From: Candidatus Galacturonatibacter soehngenii
Lineage (GTDB): Bacteria; Bacillota; Clostridia; Lachnospirales; Lachnospiraceae
NCBI RefSeq assembly: GCF_008830185.1
Contig: NZ_WAGX01000007.1
Span: 454,073-518,072 of the forward strand
Length of the DNA stretch: 64,000 nt
Direction of reading: 5' to 3'
The number at the start of each line of letters is the position of its first letter. Position 1 is the first letter of the stretch. Made by a program: the position numbers and the translations under genes. Positions 43,925 through 53,993 of the stretch are shown here, piece by piece. Under the pieces are notes generated by a model, which was not told the origin of the DNA, searched no databases, and saw nothing but the letters and a program-made list of their open reading frames with translations.

Positions 43925-44785
43925 GTGTATCATACGAAAATGAGAAGTAGTTTAATTATTATGTTAAAAGGGTTTATTATAGGTTCCTCAATGAGTGTTC
44001 CAGGAGTGAGTGGTGGAACAATGGCTATATTATTAGGAATTTATGATAAATTGATAAGCTCCATTAGTAACTTTTTAAAAGATATAAAAGGAAATACAAT
44101 TTTTCTTGTTAAATTTTGTTTGGGTGCAGGGGTTGGAATCGGATCCTTGGCGTTTGTTATCCAGTGGTTATTGGAGAAATTTCCTTTTATGGTTTCTTTT
44201 TTCTTTCTTGGAGCTGTTATTGGTGGAATTCCTGCACTTTATGTGAAAACAAAAGAGAAAAAGTTTGGTATCTCTTCTTTTATTTATTTTGCACTAGGAC
44301 TTGGTATTGTTATTTCGATTGGATTTATTCCGATAGGAAACTTAGATATAGCAAGTGGTTCTGGTACTTTGTATTACCTAATGATGTTAGTAACAGGTAT
44401 TATCATAGCTCTTGCATTGGTTTTGCCTGGTATTAGTACTTCGCATATGCTATTAGTATTGGGAATGTATGATTCCATGTTGGCTGCTATTACGAACTTT
44501 GATCTTGTATATGTTGGAATATTAGGTGTTTCAACGTTAATTGGAGTTTTTTTAATTACGAAACCACTAGAGTATCTGATGAATCATTTTCCTCATCAAA
44601 CCTATTGCATGATAATTGGGTTTGTCATTGGTTCTACATCAGAAATATTTAGTGAAAAGATAATACCAGCGATACCAGATTATGCAACATTAACTTGGTG
44701 GATACCATCACTTTTGATGGCGGTGGCTGCATTGGTGCTTGGTTACATCGCAATATTATCCTTGTCTAAATTTTCAAATGATTAA
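43925..44785 (+). CDS. DUF368 membrane protein (PopT-like undecaprenyl-phosphate translocase)
   Basis: This protein has about eight membrane segments and two repeat-like re-entrant motifs characteristic of DUF368: SVPGVSGGTMAILLGIYDKL and LVLPGISTSHMLLVLGMYD. DUF368 proteins have been shown to return undecaprenyl phosphate across the membrane for cell-wall polymer synthesis. The start is uncertain: GTG at 43925 or ATG at 43940; GGAGAAG lies 43899-43906, rather far from either. The gene is divergent from the phosphoesterase and ends before a long terminator. Confidence 0.87.
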   Translation: MYHTKMRSSLIIMLKGFIIGSSMSVPGVSGGTMAILLGIYDKLISSISNFLKDIKGNTIFLVKFCLGAGVGIGSLAFVIQWLLEKFPFMVSFFFLGAVIGGIPALYVKTKEKKFGISSFIYFALGLGIVISIGFIPIGNLDIASGSGTLYYLMMLVTGIIIALALVLPGISTSHMLLVLGMYDSMLAAITNFDLVYVGILGVSTLIGVFLITKPLEYLMNHFPHQTYCMIIGFVIGSTSEIFSEKIIPAIPDYATLTWWIPSLLMAVAALVLGYIAILSLSKFSND

Positions 44786-44820
44786 TAAGTTAATAATAAA
44801 ATTTAAACGGAGCTTGGTGC

Positions 44821-44859
44821 ATTTTAAAGGCTGTCGGCAATGTCGACAGCCTTTAAAAT
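44821..44859. terminator. Very stable hairpin terminator
   Basis: A perfect 16-bp stem (ATTTTAAAGGCTGTCG with CGACAGCCTTTAAAAT) with a seven-base loop, A- and T-flanked, follows the DUF368 gene. The stretch 44860-45063 up to the lacI gene holds no gene. Confidence 0.9.
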
Positions 44860-45063
44860 ACCGATTTTCTCGCACAAGAATGGTGAAAACTACATGGACA
44901 TGATTTGATTCTGAACTTATAAGCCTCACTAGTAAAATGCAATAGTTTGGATTATAATAATATGAGATATCTCATATTTAAAAAGAAAAAAGTAGTATAA
45001 AGAAGTAATAGCCATAGATGAATGTAAAGGGGAATAGAGGGATAAAAAGAAAGGGAGGAGAAA

Positions 45064-46110
45064 ATGGCAACTATCAAAGAGATTGCAAAAGCCTGCAATG
45101 TATCGGTTGCAACGGTTTCAAACATCTTAAATGGTAAACCAGGAGCCAGTGAAAAAACTAAGGAATTAGTGGAGAAGGCGATTAAGGACTTGGATTACAC
45201 GCCTAATTATGTGGCGAAGCATTTAAAAATGAAGAACACAAGAAGTATTGGAGTCATTGCAGAAGATATGACGATTTTTAGTATTCCAGATATTATTGAT
45301 GGAATTACAAAGCATTGCGAAGAAGAGGATTATCAGATATTATTGACAAATCTGCGTTTATATAAAAAGTACGAGGATCGGTATTATAATCGAGATGATT
45401 ATTTTGAGCTGGTACAAAAAGAAATTCGAAAGTTAATGGCAAAGCAAGTAGAGGGTATTATATATGTATCTGCGCATGAACGTGTCATACAATGCATTCC
45501 AGATAATCTTACCATTCCGGCTGTGATGGCTTATGGATATACGAAAAGTGCAAAAGTGCCATCGATTGTAGTAGATGAAATACACGGATCTTATCAAATG
45601 ATTCAATATTTGATTGAAAATGGGCATAAAAAAATTGGTCTTATTACTGGCAAGCCAGATAGTATTCACGCACAAGAGCGCTTAAAGGGCTATCAAAAAG
45701 CATTGTTTGATTATCAGATATTATTTGATCCAGAACTAGTTTACGAAGGAGATTGGACAAGAAAATCAGGCTATCAAAAAACAGACGAATTGTTGCAAAA
45801 AAAGGTGACAGCTATTTTTTGTATGAATGATATCATGGCTGGAGGGGTCTATGATCGACTCGGTGAACTTGGTTTGGAGGTAGGCAAGGATGTTTCGATT
45901 GTGGGATATGATAATAGAGAGGTTTCAAGCTATTATCAGCCACCTTTGACTACGATTAACCTACCCCTTCATGATATAGGATATCGAGCAAGTGAGTTGA
46001 TGATACAAATGTTAGAAGGGAAAGAATTCCTAAGTGAAAGAGAGAGTATTTTTTTAGTAGAATGCCAAAGACAAATTCGAAAATCGGTTAGAAGACTTAA
46101 TTCGTATTGA
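45064..46110 (+). CDS. LacI family transcriptional regulator
   Basis: This 348-residue regulator has the LacI helix-turn-helix and hinge (TIKEIAKACNVSVATVSNIL, then NGKPGASEKT) and a sugar-binding fold of periplasmic type. It precedes a sugar ABC operon and an arabinofuranosidase gene on the same strand. Two operator-like palindromes of LacI type lie in the intergenic region. It probably controls that operon in response to an arabinose-containing oligosaccharide (inference). AAGGGAGGAG precedes the ATG. Confidence 0.9.
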   Translation: MATIKEIAKACNVSVATVSNILNGKPGASEKTKELVEKAIKDLDYTPNYVAKHLKMKNTRSIGVIAEDMTIFSIPDIIDGITKHCEEEDYQILLTNLRLYKKYEDRYYNRDDYFELVQKEIRKLMAKQVEGIIYVSAHERVIQCIPDNLTIPAVMAYGYTKSAKVPSIVVDEIHGSYQMIQYLIENGHKKIGLITGKPDSIHAQERLKGYQKALFDYQILFDPELVYEGDWTRKSGYQKTDELLQKKVTAIFCMNDIMAGGVYDRLGELGLEVGKDVSIVGYDNREVSSYYQPPLTTINLPLHDIGYRASELMIQMLEGKEFLSERESIFLVECQRQIRKSVRRLNSY

Positions 46111-46209
46111 TTTATTTTTTTAGAGATAAATACAAAAAAATGAAACAAGCTATTCAGAGGAAAAATAGTTTGTTTTATTTTTTTACTTATATTGTACAAT
46201 GTGCACTTG

Positions 46210-46222
46210 TTAAACGTTTTAA
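46210..46222. promoter_or_regulatory. LacI-type operator copy 1
   Basis: TTAAACGTTTTAA, with the central CG of LacI-family sites, lies 27 bases upstream of the -35 box of the sugar ABC promoter. Confidence 0.6.
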
Positions 46223-46248
46223 AAAATATATTATATAGTAAAAAATAC

Positions 46249-46277
46249 TTTACAACATATGGAAATTATGTTATAAA
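46249..46277 (+). promoter_or_regulatory. Promoter of the sugar ABC operon
   Basis: TTTACA (46249-46254), a 17-base spacer and TATAAA (46272-46277). The same box pair is repeated before the arabinofuranosidase gene. A 270-base untranslated leader follows. Confidence 0.6.
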
Positions 46278-46383
46278 AGTATTAATAAATAAAATATTTG
46301 CCATAATACTAAACTAAATTAAGAAAAATTATTATAAAATGATAGGAGATAAATTTTTTGCAATAGAAACCAATAAGTTTATA

Positions 46384-46395
46384 TTAAACGTTTAA
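46384..46395. promoter_or_regulatory. LacI-type operator copy 2
   Basis: A perfect palindrome TTAAACGTTTAA, downstream of the promoter and 174 bases from copy 1, a spacing that would allow looping by a tetramer or two dimers. Confidence 0.65.
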
Positions 46396-46552
46396 CATAA
46401 TGGAGAGGGAGAAGTATATATTAAAAAGTAATATTTCAGTAAATGTTAGTTTGGCTACTAATACAAGATAATAATATGAGGTATTAAGGCAGAAAGAAAT
46501 CTCTGCTTGATATAAGGAGTTAAGTAAAATGAAAAAAATGGAGGAAGGTAAA

Positions 46553-47911
46553 ATGAAAAAGAAGGTATTATCAGTGGTTCTTAGTTTGGCAATGACGGCG
46601 ACGCTTTTTGGATGCGGTAATTCCAGTACGAATACGTCCACAAAAGGACCAGGAGCAGCTGGCACCACCGAAATGGAGGTGGAAGGGGAGGATGTTACCA
46701 CCCTTAATGTTTGGACGTTTATAGAACTACACCAAAAGTTTTATACTGATATGGCAGAAAAATGGAACGAGGAACACCCAGATCAAAAGGTAAAATTAGT
46801 ACTTAGCAACATGGCATATGATGATATGCATAACAAGCTATCACTCGCATTAGAATCTGGTGAGGGAGCACCAGATATCGTTGATATTGAACTTGGTAAA
46901 TTCCCTTCTTTTTTACAAGGAGATATTGGACTTAGAGATTTGACAGATGTGATGGCTCCTTATAAGGATAAGGTGGTTCAGGCAAGACTTGATATTTACT
47001 CTAAAGATGGTAAGTACTATGGACTACCAACTCACGTTGGAGCAACGGTTGCTTTTTATAATACCGAATTATTAGAAGCAGCAGGAATCAATTATGAAGA
47101 GATTAAGACTTGGGATGATTTTAAGAATGCTGGTGTGAAATACTTTGAAGCAACAGGAAAGTACTTTGCAACCATAGAAACTACTGCACAGTGGATGATT
47201 AATTTGATGTTAGCTCAAAAGGGCGGGGGATATCTGGATGCAAGCGGTAATTTAGATATCAACAATGATAAAATGGTAGAAGTATTAACTTACATAAAAG
47301 GAATGCAAGATACAGGTGCGTTTAGTGTGGTTCCAGGCGGTCAGCCAGATAACGAAGAAGCTTATCCATCCTATAACACTGGAGAATATGCGGTACAGAT
47401 TATGCCATTTTGGCAGACTTCACGTTTTCTAAATTATATGACTGATTTATCAGGCAAAGTAGCAATTGCACCAACACCTGTATGGAATACTTCTGATAAC
47501 GAGTTTAAATCAATTGGTGGTGGTGGAACCGGTACAGCTATTATAGCATCTGGTGAAAATGCAGATCTTGCGGCGCAGGTAATGGCCTATATTAAATTAT
47601 CTGCAGAAGCAAATGAAGAAGTTTGGAATGTACTTGGCTTTGATCCAGTAAATACTGAAGTTTGGGCGAATACACAATTGACTCAAAATCCTGAAAACCA
47701 ATTCGTAAAATATTTTAAAAATTATCCTTTTGATTCTTTGAATGCAATCAAAGATAACATTGGAACCATTGGTGATATGTCGAATGAAAAATGGCCATCG
47801 ATTAACAATGAGTTTTGTACCGTTACACTTAACAATATTTTTGAAAATGGAATGGATGTAAAAGAAGCACTTGATGAATCACAAGCTACCTTGGAAAATG
47901 AATTTCAATAA
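46553..47911 (+). CDS. Sugar ABC transporter substrate-binding lipoprotein
   Basis: This protein of about 452 residues has a lipobox (LFGCGNSS) and the extracellular solute-binding family 1 fold (LNVWTFIELHQKFY; WNEEHPDQKVKLVLSNMAYD; YYGLPTHVGATVAFYNTELL). The ATG at 46553 has GGAGGAAGG before it; an upstream in-frame ATG (46529) also has AAGGAG but would add eight residues before the signal peptide. It captures an oligosaccharide, probably arabino-oligosaccharide given the GH51 gene downstream. Confidence 0.9.
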   Translation: MKKKVLSVVLSLAMTATLFGCGNSSTNTSTKGPGAAGTTEMEVEGEDVTTLNVWTFIELHQKFYTDMAEKWNEEHPDQKVKLVLSNMAYDDMHNKLSLALESGEGAPDIVDIELGKFPSFLQGDIGLRDLTDVMAPYKDKVVQARLDIYSKDGKYYGLPTHVGATVAFYNTELLEAAGINYEEIKTWDDFKNAGVKYFEATGKYFATIETTAQWMINLMLAQKGGGYLDASGNLDINNDKMVEVLTYIKGMQDTGAFSVVPGGQPDNEEAYPSYNTGEYAVQIMPFWQTSRFLNYMTDLSGKVAIAPTPVWNTSDNEFKSIGGGGTGTAIIASGENADLAAQVMAYIKLSAEANEEVWNVLGFDPVNTEVWANTQLTQNPENQFVKYFKNYPFDSLNAIKDNIGTIGDMSNEKWPSINNEFCTVTLNNIFENGMDVKEALDESQATLENEFQ

Positions 47912-47950
47912 AAGTAATCAAGTCAGAAGTAATGTAAACAATCGTTACCA

Positions 47951-47992
47951 CTTGTTACAGTTTGGTATGACCAAACTGTAACAAGCTTTTTA
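47951..47992 (+). terminator. Intercistronic hairpin between binding protein and permease genes
   Basis: A perfect 16-bp stem (CTTGTTACAGTTTGGT with ACCAAACTGTAACAAG) with a three-base loop is followed by CTTTTTAT. It probably causes partial termination or protects the upstream mRNA, giving more binding protein than permease. Confidence 0.85.
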
Positions 47993-48019
47993 TGAAAGCC
48001 ATGAAAGGAGTCTAAGAGC

Positions 48020-48907
48020 ATGTTAAAAAAGTTTTTTTACTCACAAAAGATTGCTCCTTATGTATTTATATTACCATTTGTTATCACGGTATTATTATTT
48101 TGGGTTGCACCAATTAGTAATGGCGTTTTATTAAGTTTTCAGGATGTATTAAAGGATGAATGGGTTGGAACTAAAAATTATAGTAGACTTTTAAGCGATA
48201 AAAATTTTTTTAAAGCAATTTTTAACAGTGTGAAATATATGATTGGTACATTAGTACTTTTAATACCTTTTCCTATGTTATTTGCAAGTCTTCTCAATAG
48301 TAAATTGATGAAGCGTTCGGGATTATTCAAATCAATTTATTTTCTTCCAGCGCTTACATCTGTCGTAGTAGCTGGTACTATCTTTCGATTGATGTTTGGG
48401 GAAGCATCGAGTTCATTGGCTAACCAAGTGATTGGGTTATTTGGTGCCTCACCAATTAAATGGCTAAAAGGAGTTAATACAAGTTACTTTGCATTGCTAT
48501 TAATTGCCTGCTGGAGATGGACTGGAGTTAATATACTTTATTTTCTGGCTGGACTTCAAAGTATCCCTACGGATTTGTATGAAGCGGCTTCGATTGACGG
48601 AGCAAGTAAATGGCAACAATTCAAAAAAATATCCGTACCTTTAATAAAACCAACTACGGTTTATGTGCTAACCATTAGTATTTATGCGGGACTTTCCATG
48701 TTTTTGGAAAGCTATATGGTATTTAAAGGAAATAACTCACCAAACAATATTGGATTGACAATTGTGGGTTATTTATATCGACAAGGAATAGAAAAGAGAG
48801 CAATGGGCTATGCCTGTGCAGTTGGATTAATACTTTTAGTTGTTGTAATGTTAATTAATTTAGTCCAATTAAAGATTACAGGAACCTTCGATAAGGAGGA
48901 AAAGTAA
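48020..48907 (+). CDS. Sugar ABC transporter permease (MalF/LacF-like)
   Basis: This 295-residue permease has six membrane segments and the EAA motif (LYEAASIDGASKWQQFKKIS). It is one half of the channel. AAAGGAG precedes the ATG. It abuts the next permease gene (one-base junction). Confidence 0.92.
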   Translation: MLKKFFYSQKIAPYVFILPFVITVLLFWVAPISNGVLLSFQDVLKDEWVGTKNYSRLLSDKNFFKAIFNSVKYMIGTLVLLIPFPMLFASLLNSKLMKRSGLFKSIYFLPALTSVVVAGTIFRLMFGEASSSLANQVIGLFGASPIKWLKGVNTSYFALLLIACWRWTGVNILYFLAGLQSIPTDLYEAASIDGASKWQQFKKISVPLIKPTTVYVLTISIYAGLSMFLESYMVFKGNNSPNNIGLTIVGYLYRQGIEKRAMGYACAVGLILLVVVMLINLVQLKITGTFDKEEK

Positions 48908-49753
48908 ATGAAATCAAAAAAAATTCATGATAGATATGCCACAATCGCCATGACAATACTATTTATAATACTTGCTATTATGATTATCTTGCCAATCTAT
49001 GCACTTTTTATAGCTAGTTTTAAGCCTGGGGGAGATTTGTTGCAATATGGACTAAATTTGAATTTGAATTTAGAAAGATGGAGTCTTGATAATTACATAT
49101 TGCTGTTTGCTGGAAAGCACGAATATTGGTTATGGTTTTTAAATAGCATTATTCTTACTGTAATATCAGTACTTTCTACTTTAGCGGTTAGTGCGTTTGT
49201 TGGATACGGCTTCGCGGCGTATTCATTTAAAGGCCAAAACGTAATGTTTGTCATTGTGTTAATTATTTTATCCATTCCGCTTGAAGTAGTCATGCTTCCA
49301 TTGTATAAACAAATGTCTACCTGGGGACTAATGGATAACTATCTATCTGTTATTCTTCCATTTATGGCAAATGCGAGTACTATTTTTTTCTTTCGTCAAT
49401 ACTTACTTGGAATTCCAAAGTCTCTTTTGGAGGCTGGAAGAATTGATGGTGCAACGGAGTATGGAATCTTTTTTCGTTTGGTTGTGCCGATTATGAAACC
49501 AGCGTTTGCTGCTATGGCTATTTTAAATGGAATGAGTGCTTGGAATAATTATCTATGGCCACTTTTGGTAATTCGCTCTTCAAGCAAATATACTCTAACG
49601 CTGGGGTTGAATACACTTATTAATCCTTATGGAGATAACTATAGCTTATTGATTGTTGGTTCCTTCTTCTCTATCATACCAATCTTTATACTTTTTGTTT
49701 GTTTCCAAAAATATTTTATTGAAGGAATGACAGCAGGAGCAGTAAAAGGTTAA
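48908..49753 (+). CDS. Sugar ABC transporter permease (MalG/LacG-like)
   Basis: This 281-residue permease has six membrane segments and the EAA motif (LEAGRIDGATEYGIFFRLVV). It is the second half of the channel. GGAGGAAAAG overlaps the end of the preceding gene. No ATPase gene is present in this operon, so a shared MsmK-type ATPase encoded elsewhere probably powers it (inference). Confidence 0.92.
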   Translation: MKSKKIHDRYATIAMTILFIILAIMIILPIYALFIASFKPGGDLLQYGLNLNLNLERWSLDNYILLFAGKHEYWLWFLNSIILTVISVLSTLAVSAFVGYGFAAYSFKGQNVMFVIVLIILSIPLEVVMLPLYKQMSTWGLMDNYLSVILPFMANASTIFFFRQYLLGIPKSLLEAGRIDGATEYGIFFRLVVPIMKPAFAAMAILNGMSAWNNYLWPLLVIRSSSKYTLTLGLNTLINPYGDNYSLLIVGSFFSIIPIFILFVCFQKYFIEGMTAGAVKG

Positions 49754-49788
49754 AGTATAATAATGTAAAGCAAACTTATTATTATAAC

Positions 49789-49817
49789 TTTACATAAAGT
49801 AAAAAACATGCTATAAA
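49789..49817 (+). promoter_or_regulatory. Promoter of the arabinofuranosidase gene
   Basis: TTTACA (49789-49794), a 17-base spacer and TATAAA (49812-49817), identical in both boxes to the ABC operon promoter, lie in the 125-base gap before the GH51 gene. Confidence 0.6.
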
Positions 49818-49839
49818 TAAGTAAAGTATTTTAGAATAA

Positions 49840-51396
<1,557 letters not shown>

Positions 51397-51401
51397 AAAG
51401 G

Positions 51402-51433
51402 ACGGGTACTCGAATTAGGGAGTGCCCGTTTTC
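51402..51433 (+). terminator. Terminator after abfA
   Basis: ACGGGTACTC pairs with GAGTGCCCGT (one G-T pair), followed by TTTTCT. Confidence 0.8.
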
Positions 51434-51899
51434 TATATACCTTTGACAGGTCTTTCACAAATATATTTTTTTTAACAAAGTAATTGGCCGATCAAACGCT
51501 TTGGATATATTTTTGTATAAAATATTTTTTTGCAAAAACATCAAGTGTATTTTGACGAAAAATGGTGAGAATAGAAAATAGATTTTATATATAAGTTCTT
51601 GTTTTTTTAAAGTTAGAAAAATATTTTTTACTATCTTTTTTATACTATTACACTTAAAAGTGCCTACTTGATTATTTGCGCTATATTTGTTAATATTAGG
51701 TGCAAAAAACATACAAGATTGCTAGGATTTAATGTTAATATTTTGACAAAATAAATCTTATTTATTTAAATTGTTACAGATATGGCAAACAAATGTACTG
51801 TGCACTAACATACCATACGGATAAAACAAGTACTTTACGACCGTGTGGCACAAAGAGTCAAACGACCTTTGTATTTTACAAATTTTAAGGAGAAGAAAT
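51434..51899 (+). other. AT-rich intergenic region before the electron-transfer locus
   Basis: These 466 bases contain no credible gene. A possible promoter is TTGACA (51743-51748), a 17-base spacer and TTAAAT (51766-51771), which would give a leader of about 120 bases. No known riboswitch motif was seen. Confidence 0.45.
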
Positions 51900-53993
51900 A
51901 TGGAAAAAAAGATCGTTATTGTTGGAGCTGGTTATGCTGGTATTCTAACAGCTAAAAAATTAGCAAAAAGATTGAAAAAATACGATGATGTTAGCATTAC
52001 CATCATTGATAAAAATCCATTTCATACCATGTTAACTGAACTTCATGAAGTGGCAGCAAACCGTGTAGACGAAGATAGTATTAAGATCAGCCTTAAAAAG
52101 GTATTTGCAGGAAGAAAAGTAGATGTTAAGTTAGATACTGTAACTTCTATTGATTTTGAAAAGAAAACAGTAAAAGGACAGTTATCATCTTATCCGTATG
52201 ACTACATAGTACTTGCGGCTGGCTCTAAACCAACGTTTTATGGTACGCCTGGTGCAGAAGAGTTTACTTATAAGCTTTGGTCATATGATGATGCTATTAT
52301 TTTAAAAGAACGTATTTTAAATATGTTTCGTGAAGCTACATGTGAAACCAATCCAGAGATTAGAAGAAGACTTTTAACTTTCTATGTAGTAGGGGCAGGT
52401 TTTACTGGTGTAGAAATGATTGGTGAATTAGCAGAATATGTTCCGTTTCTTTGTGAAAAATTTGAAATTGCAAGAAACGAAGTGACATTAGTAAATGTAG
52501 ATGGTCTTAGTAGACCAATTCCAAACATGCCAGAGAAGTTATCTGCAAAGGTAACAAGACGTCTGGAAAAAATGGGTGTAAAGCTTTCTCTAAATACTTT
52601 TGTATCCAGTGTTGGCGAAGACTATATTGAACTTAAAAAGAATGATAAATTAGAACGACATACTGCAGGAACTGTAATATGGGCGGCAGGAATTCAATGT
52701 TGTGATATTACTGCAGAAGCAGGAAAGTCTTTGGAAGCACAACGTGGTGGAAGAATCCAAGTAGATGAATTCTTAAAATCAACAAAGGGTGAAAATGTTT
52801 ATGTAATTGGCGATAATATGTTTTACATAGCAGAAGGTGAGGAATGTCCAGTACCACAGATGGTTGAAAACTGTGAGCAAAGTGCAGAAACAGCAGCTCA
52901 TAATATTGTTTGTGAAGTGACTGGAAAAGGTGAAAGAAAAGCGTACAAACCTGCTTTCCATGGCGTTATGGTTAGTATCGGTGGACGTTATGCAGTAGCT
53001 CATGTTGGACTACCAAATCGTTTCTTTAGTTTACCTTCCTTCTTAGCAATGTTTGCAAAGCACTTTATCAATATCGTTTATTTTGTTCAGGTGTTAGGTT
53101 GGAACAAAGTATTTAGTTATATTAAACATGAATTTTTTACAATACGTAATTGTAGAAGTTTTGTTGGAGGACACTTCTCAAACCGTACACCAAGTTTCTT
53201 ATTGGCACCTTTAAGAGTTTGGCTAGGTGCTGTTTGGGTGTTTGAAGGAGTTATGAAGGTAGTTGAGGGGTGGTTTGTTAACCCGATGCTAACTGGTTTC
53301 TTTGGAGGAGCGAACAGTTGGTATAATAGCATATTAAATCCAACAGCAGGAGCAGCAGATGCTGTATCAGCAGCAACAGGTGCGGCAACACAAGCAGCAG
53401 ATGCTGTATCAGCAGCAACAGGCGTAGCAGCACAGGCAGCAGACGCTGTATCAGCAGCAACAGGCGTAGCAGCACAGGCAGCAGACGCTGTATCAGCAGC
53501 AACGGGCGTAGCAGAAGCAGCAGGTGGGGCAGCTAGTGCAGTTGGGCAAGTATTGATGAATTTTGATATATTAGGCTTAGTGAAAGTGATTTTTGTAACT
53601 GGAAAAGACTTGGCAACTTCTTCTATCAGTGATTATGCATTTAAACTTGATATTCCTGTTATGAATTGGTTCCTAGATAAATTTATTTTACCAAATGATG
53701 GTGTTCAAATTGCTATGCAAATATTTATTGTTATAGCAGAAATTTTAATCGGACTTGCATTAATGGGTGGTCTATTTACTTCACCAGCAGCAGCATTTTC
53801 ACTTGTTTTACAATTTATGTTTGTATGCACAACAGGATTATATCTTGGTACATTCTGGATGATATTTGCGGGAATTGCCGTTTTAATTGGAGCAGGAAGA
53901 ACACTAGGTTTAGATTATTATGCTATGCCAGCATTAAAGAAGGCATGGAAAAAACTACCATTGATTAGAAGGTTGTATATTTACAATGATTAA
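51900..53993 (+). CDS. ndh2: Type II NADH dehydrogenase with C-terminal membrane (DoxX-like) domain, Ndh2 of a FLEET-type locus
   Basis: This protein of about 697 residues has an FAD/NAD oxidoreductase half (residues 1-400) with GAGYAG for FAD, VVGAGFTGVEMIGEL for NAD and VYVIGDN. Several membrane segments follow, two near 430-460 and four between 560 and 690, in a DoxX-like arrangement. Between them lies an Ala-rich linker of four 14-residue repeats. It would pass electrons from NADH to a membrane quinone without proton pumping. ATG at 51900 follows AAGGAGAAG. The next gene overlaps its end by eight bases. Association with the prenyl and ApbE genes matches the Listeria Ndh2 used for extracellular electron transfer. 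Confidence 0.9.
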   Translation: MEKKIVIVGAGYAGILTAKKLAKRLKKYDDVSITIIDKNPFHTMLTELHEVAANRVDEDSIKISLKKVFAGRKVDVKLDTVTSIDFEKKTVKGQLSSYPYDYIVLAAGSKPTFYGTPGAEEFTYKLWSYDDAIILKERILNMFREATCETNPEIRRRLLTFYVVGAGFTGVEMIGELAEYVPFLCEKFEIARNEVTLVNVDGLSRPIPNMPEKLSAKVTRRLEKMGVKLSLNTFVSSVGEDYIELKKNDKLERHTAGTVIWAAGIQCCDITAEAGKSLEAQRGGRIQVDEFLKSTKGENVYVIGDNMFYIAEGEECPVPQMVENCEQSAETAAHNIVCEVTGKGERKAYKPAFHGVMVSIGGRYAVAHVGLPNRFFSLPSFLAMFAKHFINIVYFVQVLGWNKVFSYIKHEFFTIRNCRSFVGGHFSNRTPSFLLAPLRVWLGAVWVFEGVMKVVEGWFVNPMLTGFFGGANSWYNSILNPTAGAADAVSAATGAATQAADAVSAATGVAAQAADAVSAATGVAAQAADAVSAATGVAEAAGGAASAVGQVLMNFDILGLVKVIFVTGKDLATSSISDYAFKLDIPVMNWFLDKFILPNDGVQIAMQIFIVIAEILIGLALMGGLFTSPAAAFSLVLQFMFVCTTGLYLGTFWMIFAGIAVLIGAGRTLGLDYYAMPALKKAWKKLPLIRRLYIYND
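53352..53519 (+). repeat. Four tandem 42-bp repeats inside ndh2
   Basis: Each unit encodes a 14-residue Ala-rich repeat (AADAVSAATGVAAQ type). Copies start at 53352, 53394, 53436 and 53478; copies two and three are almost identical and the fourth diverges at its end. Copy number is likely to vary between strains. Confidence 0.95.

Noticed and set aside
51480..51520. Catabolite-repression-like site in the gap before ndh2
   Set aside because: Only a short CAAACGCTTTGG core matches and the flanks do not; position is far from any promoter.
53278..53502. Leu-rich reading frame on the minus strand across the ndh2 repeats
   Set aside because: It only mirrors the GCA/GCAGAT repeat codons on the coding strand; no ribosome binding site and no independent sequence pattern.
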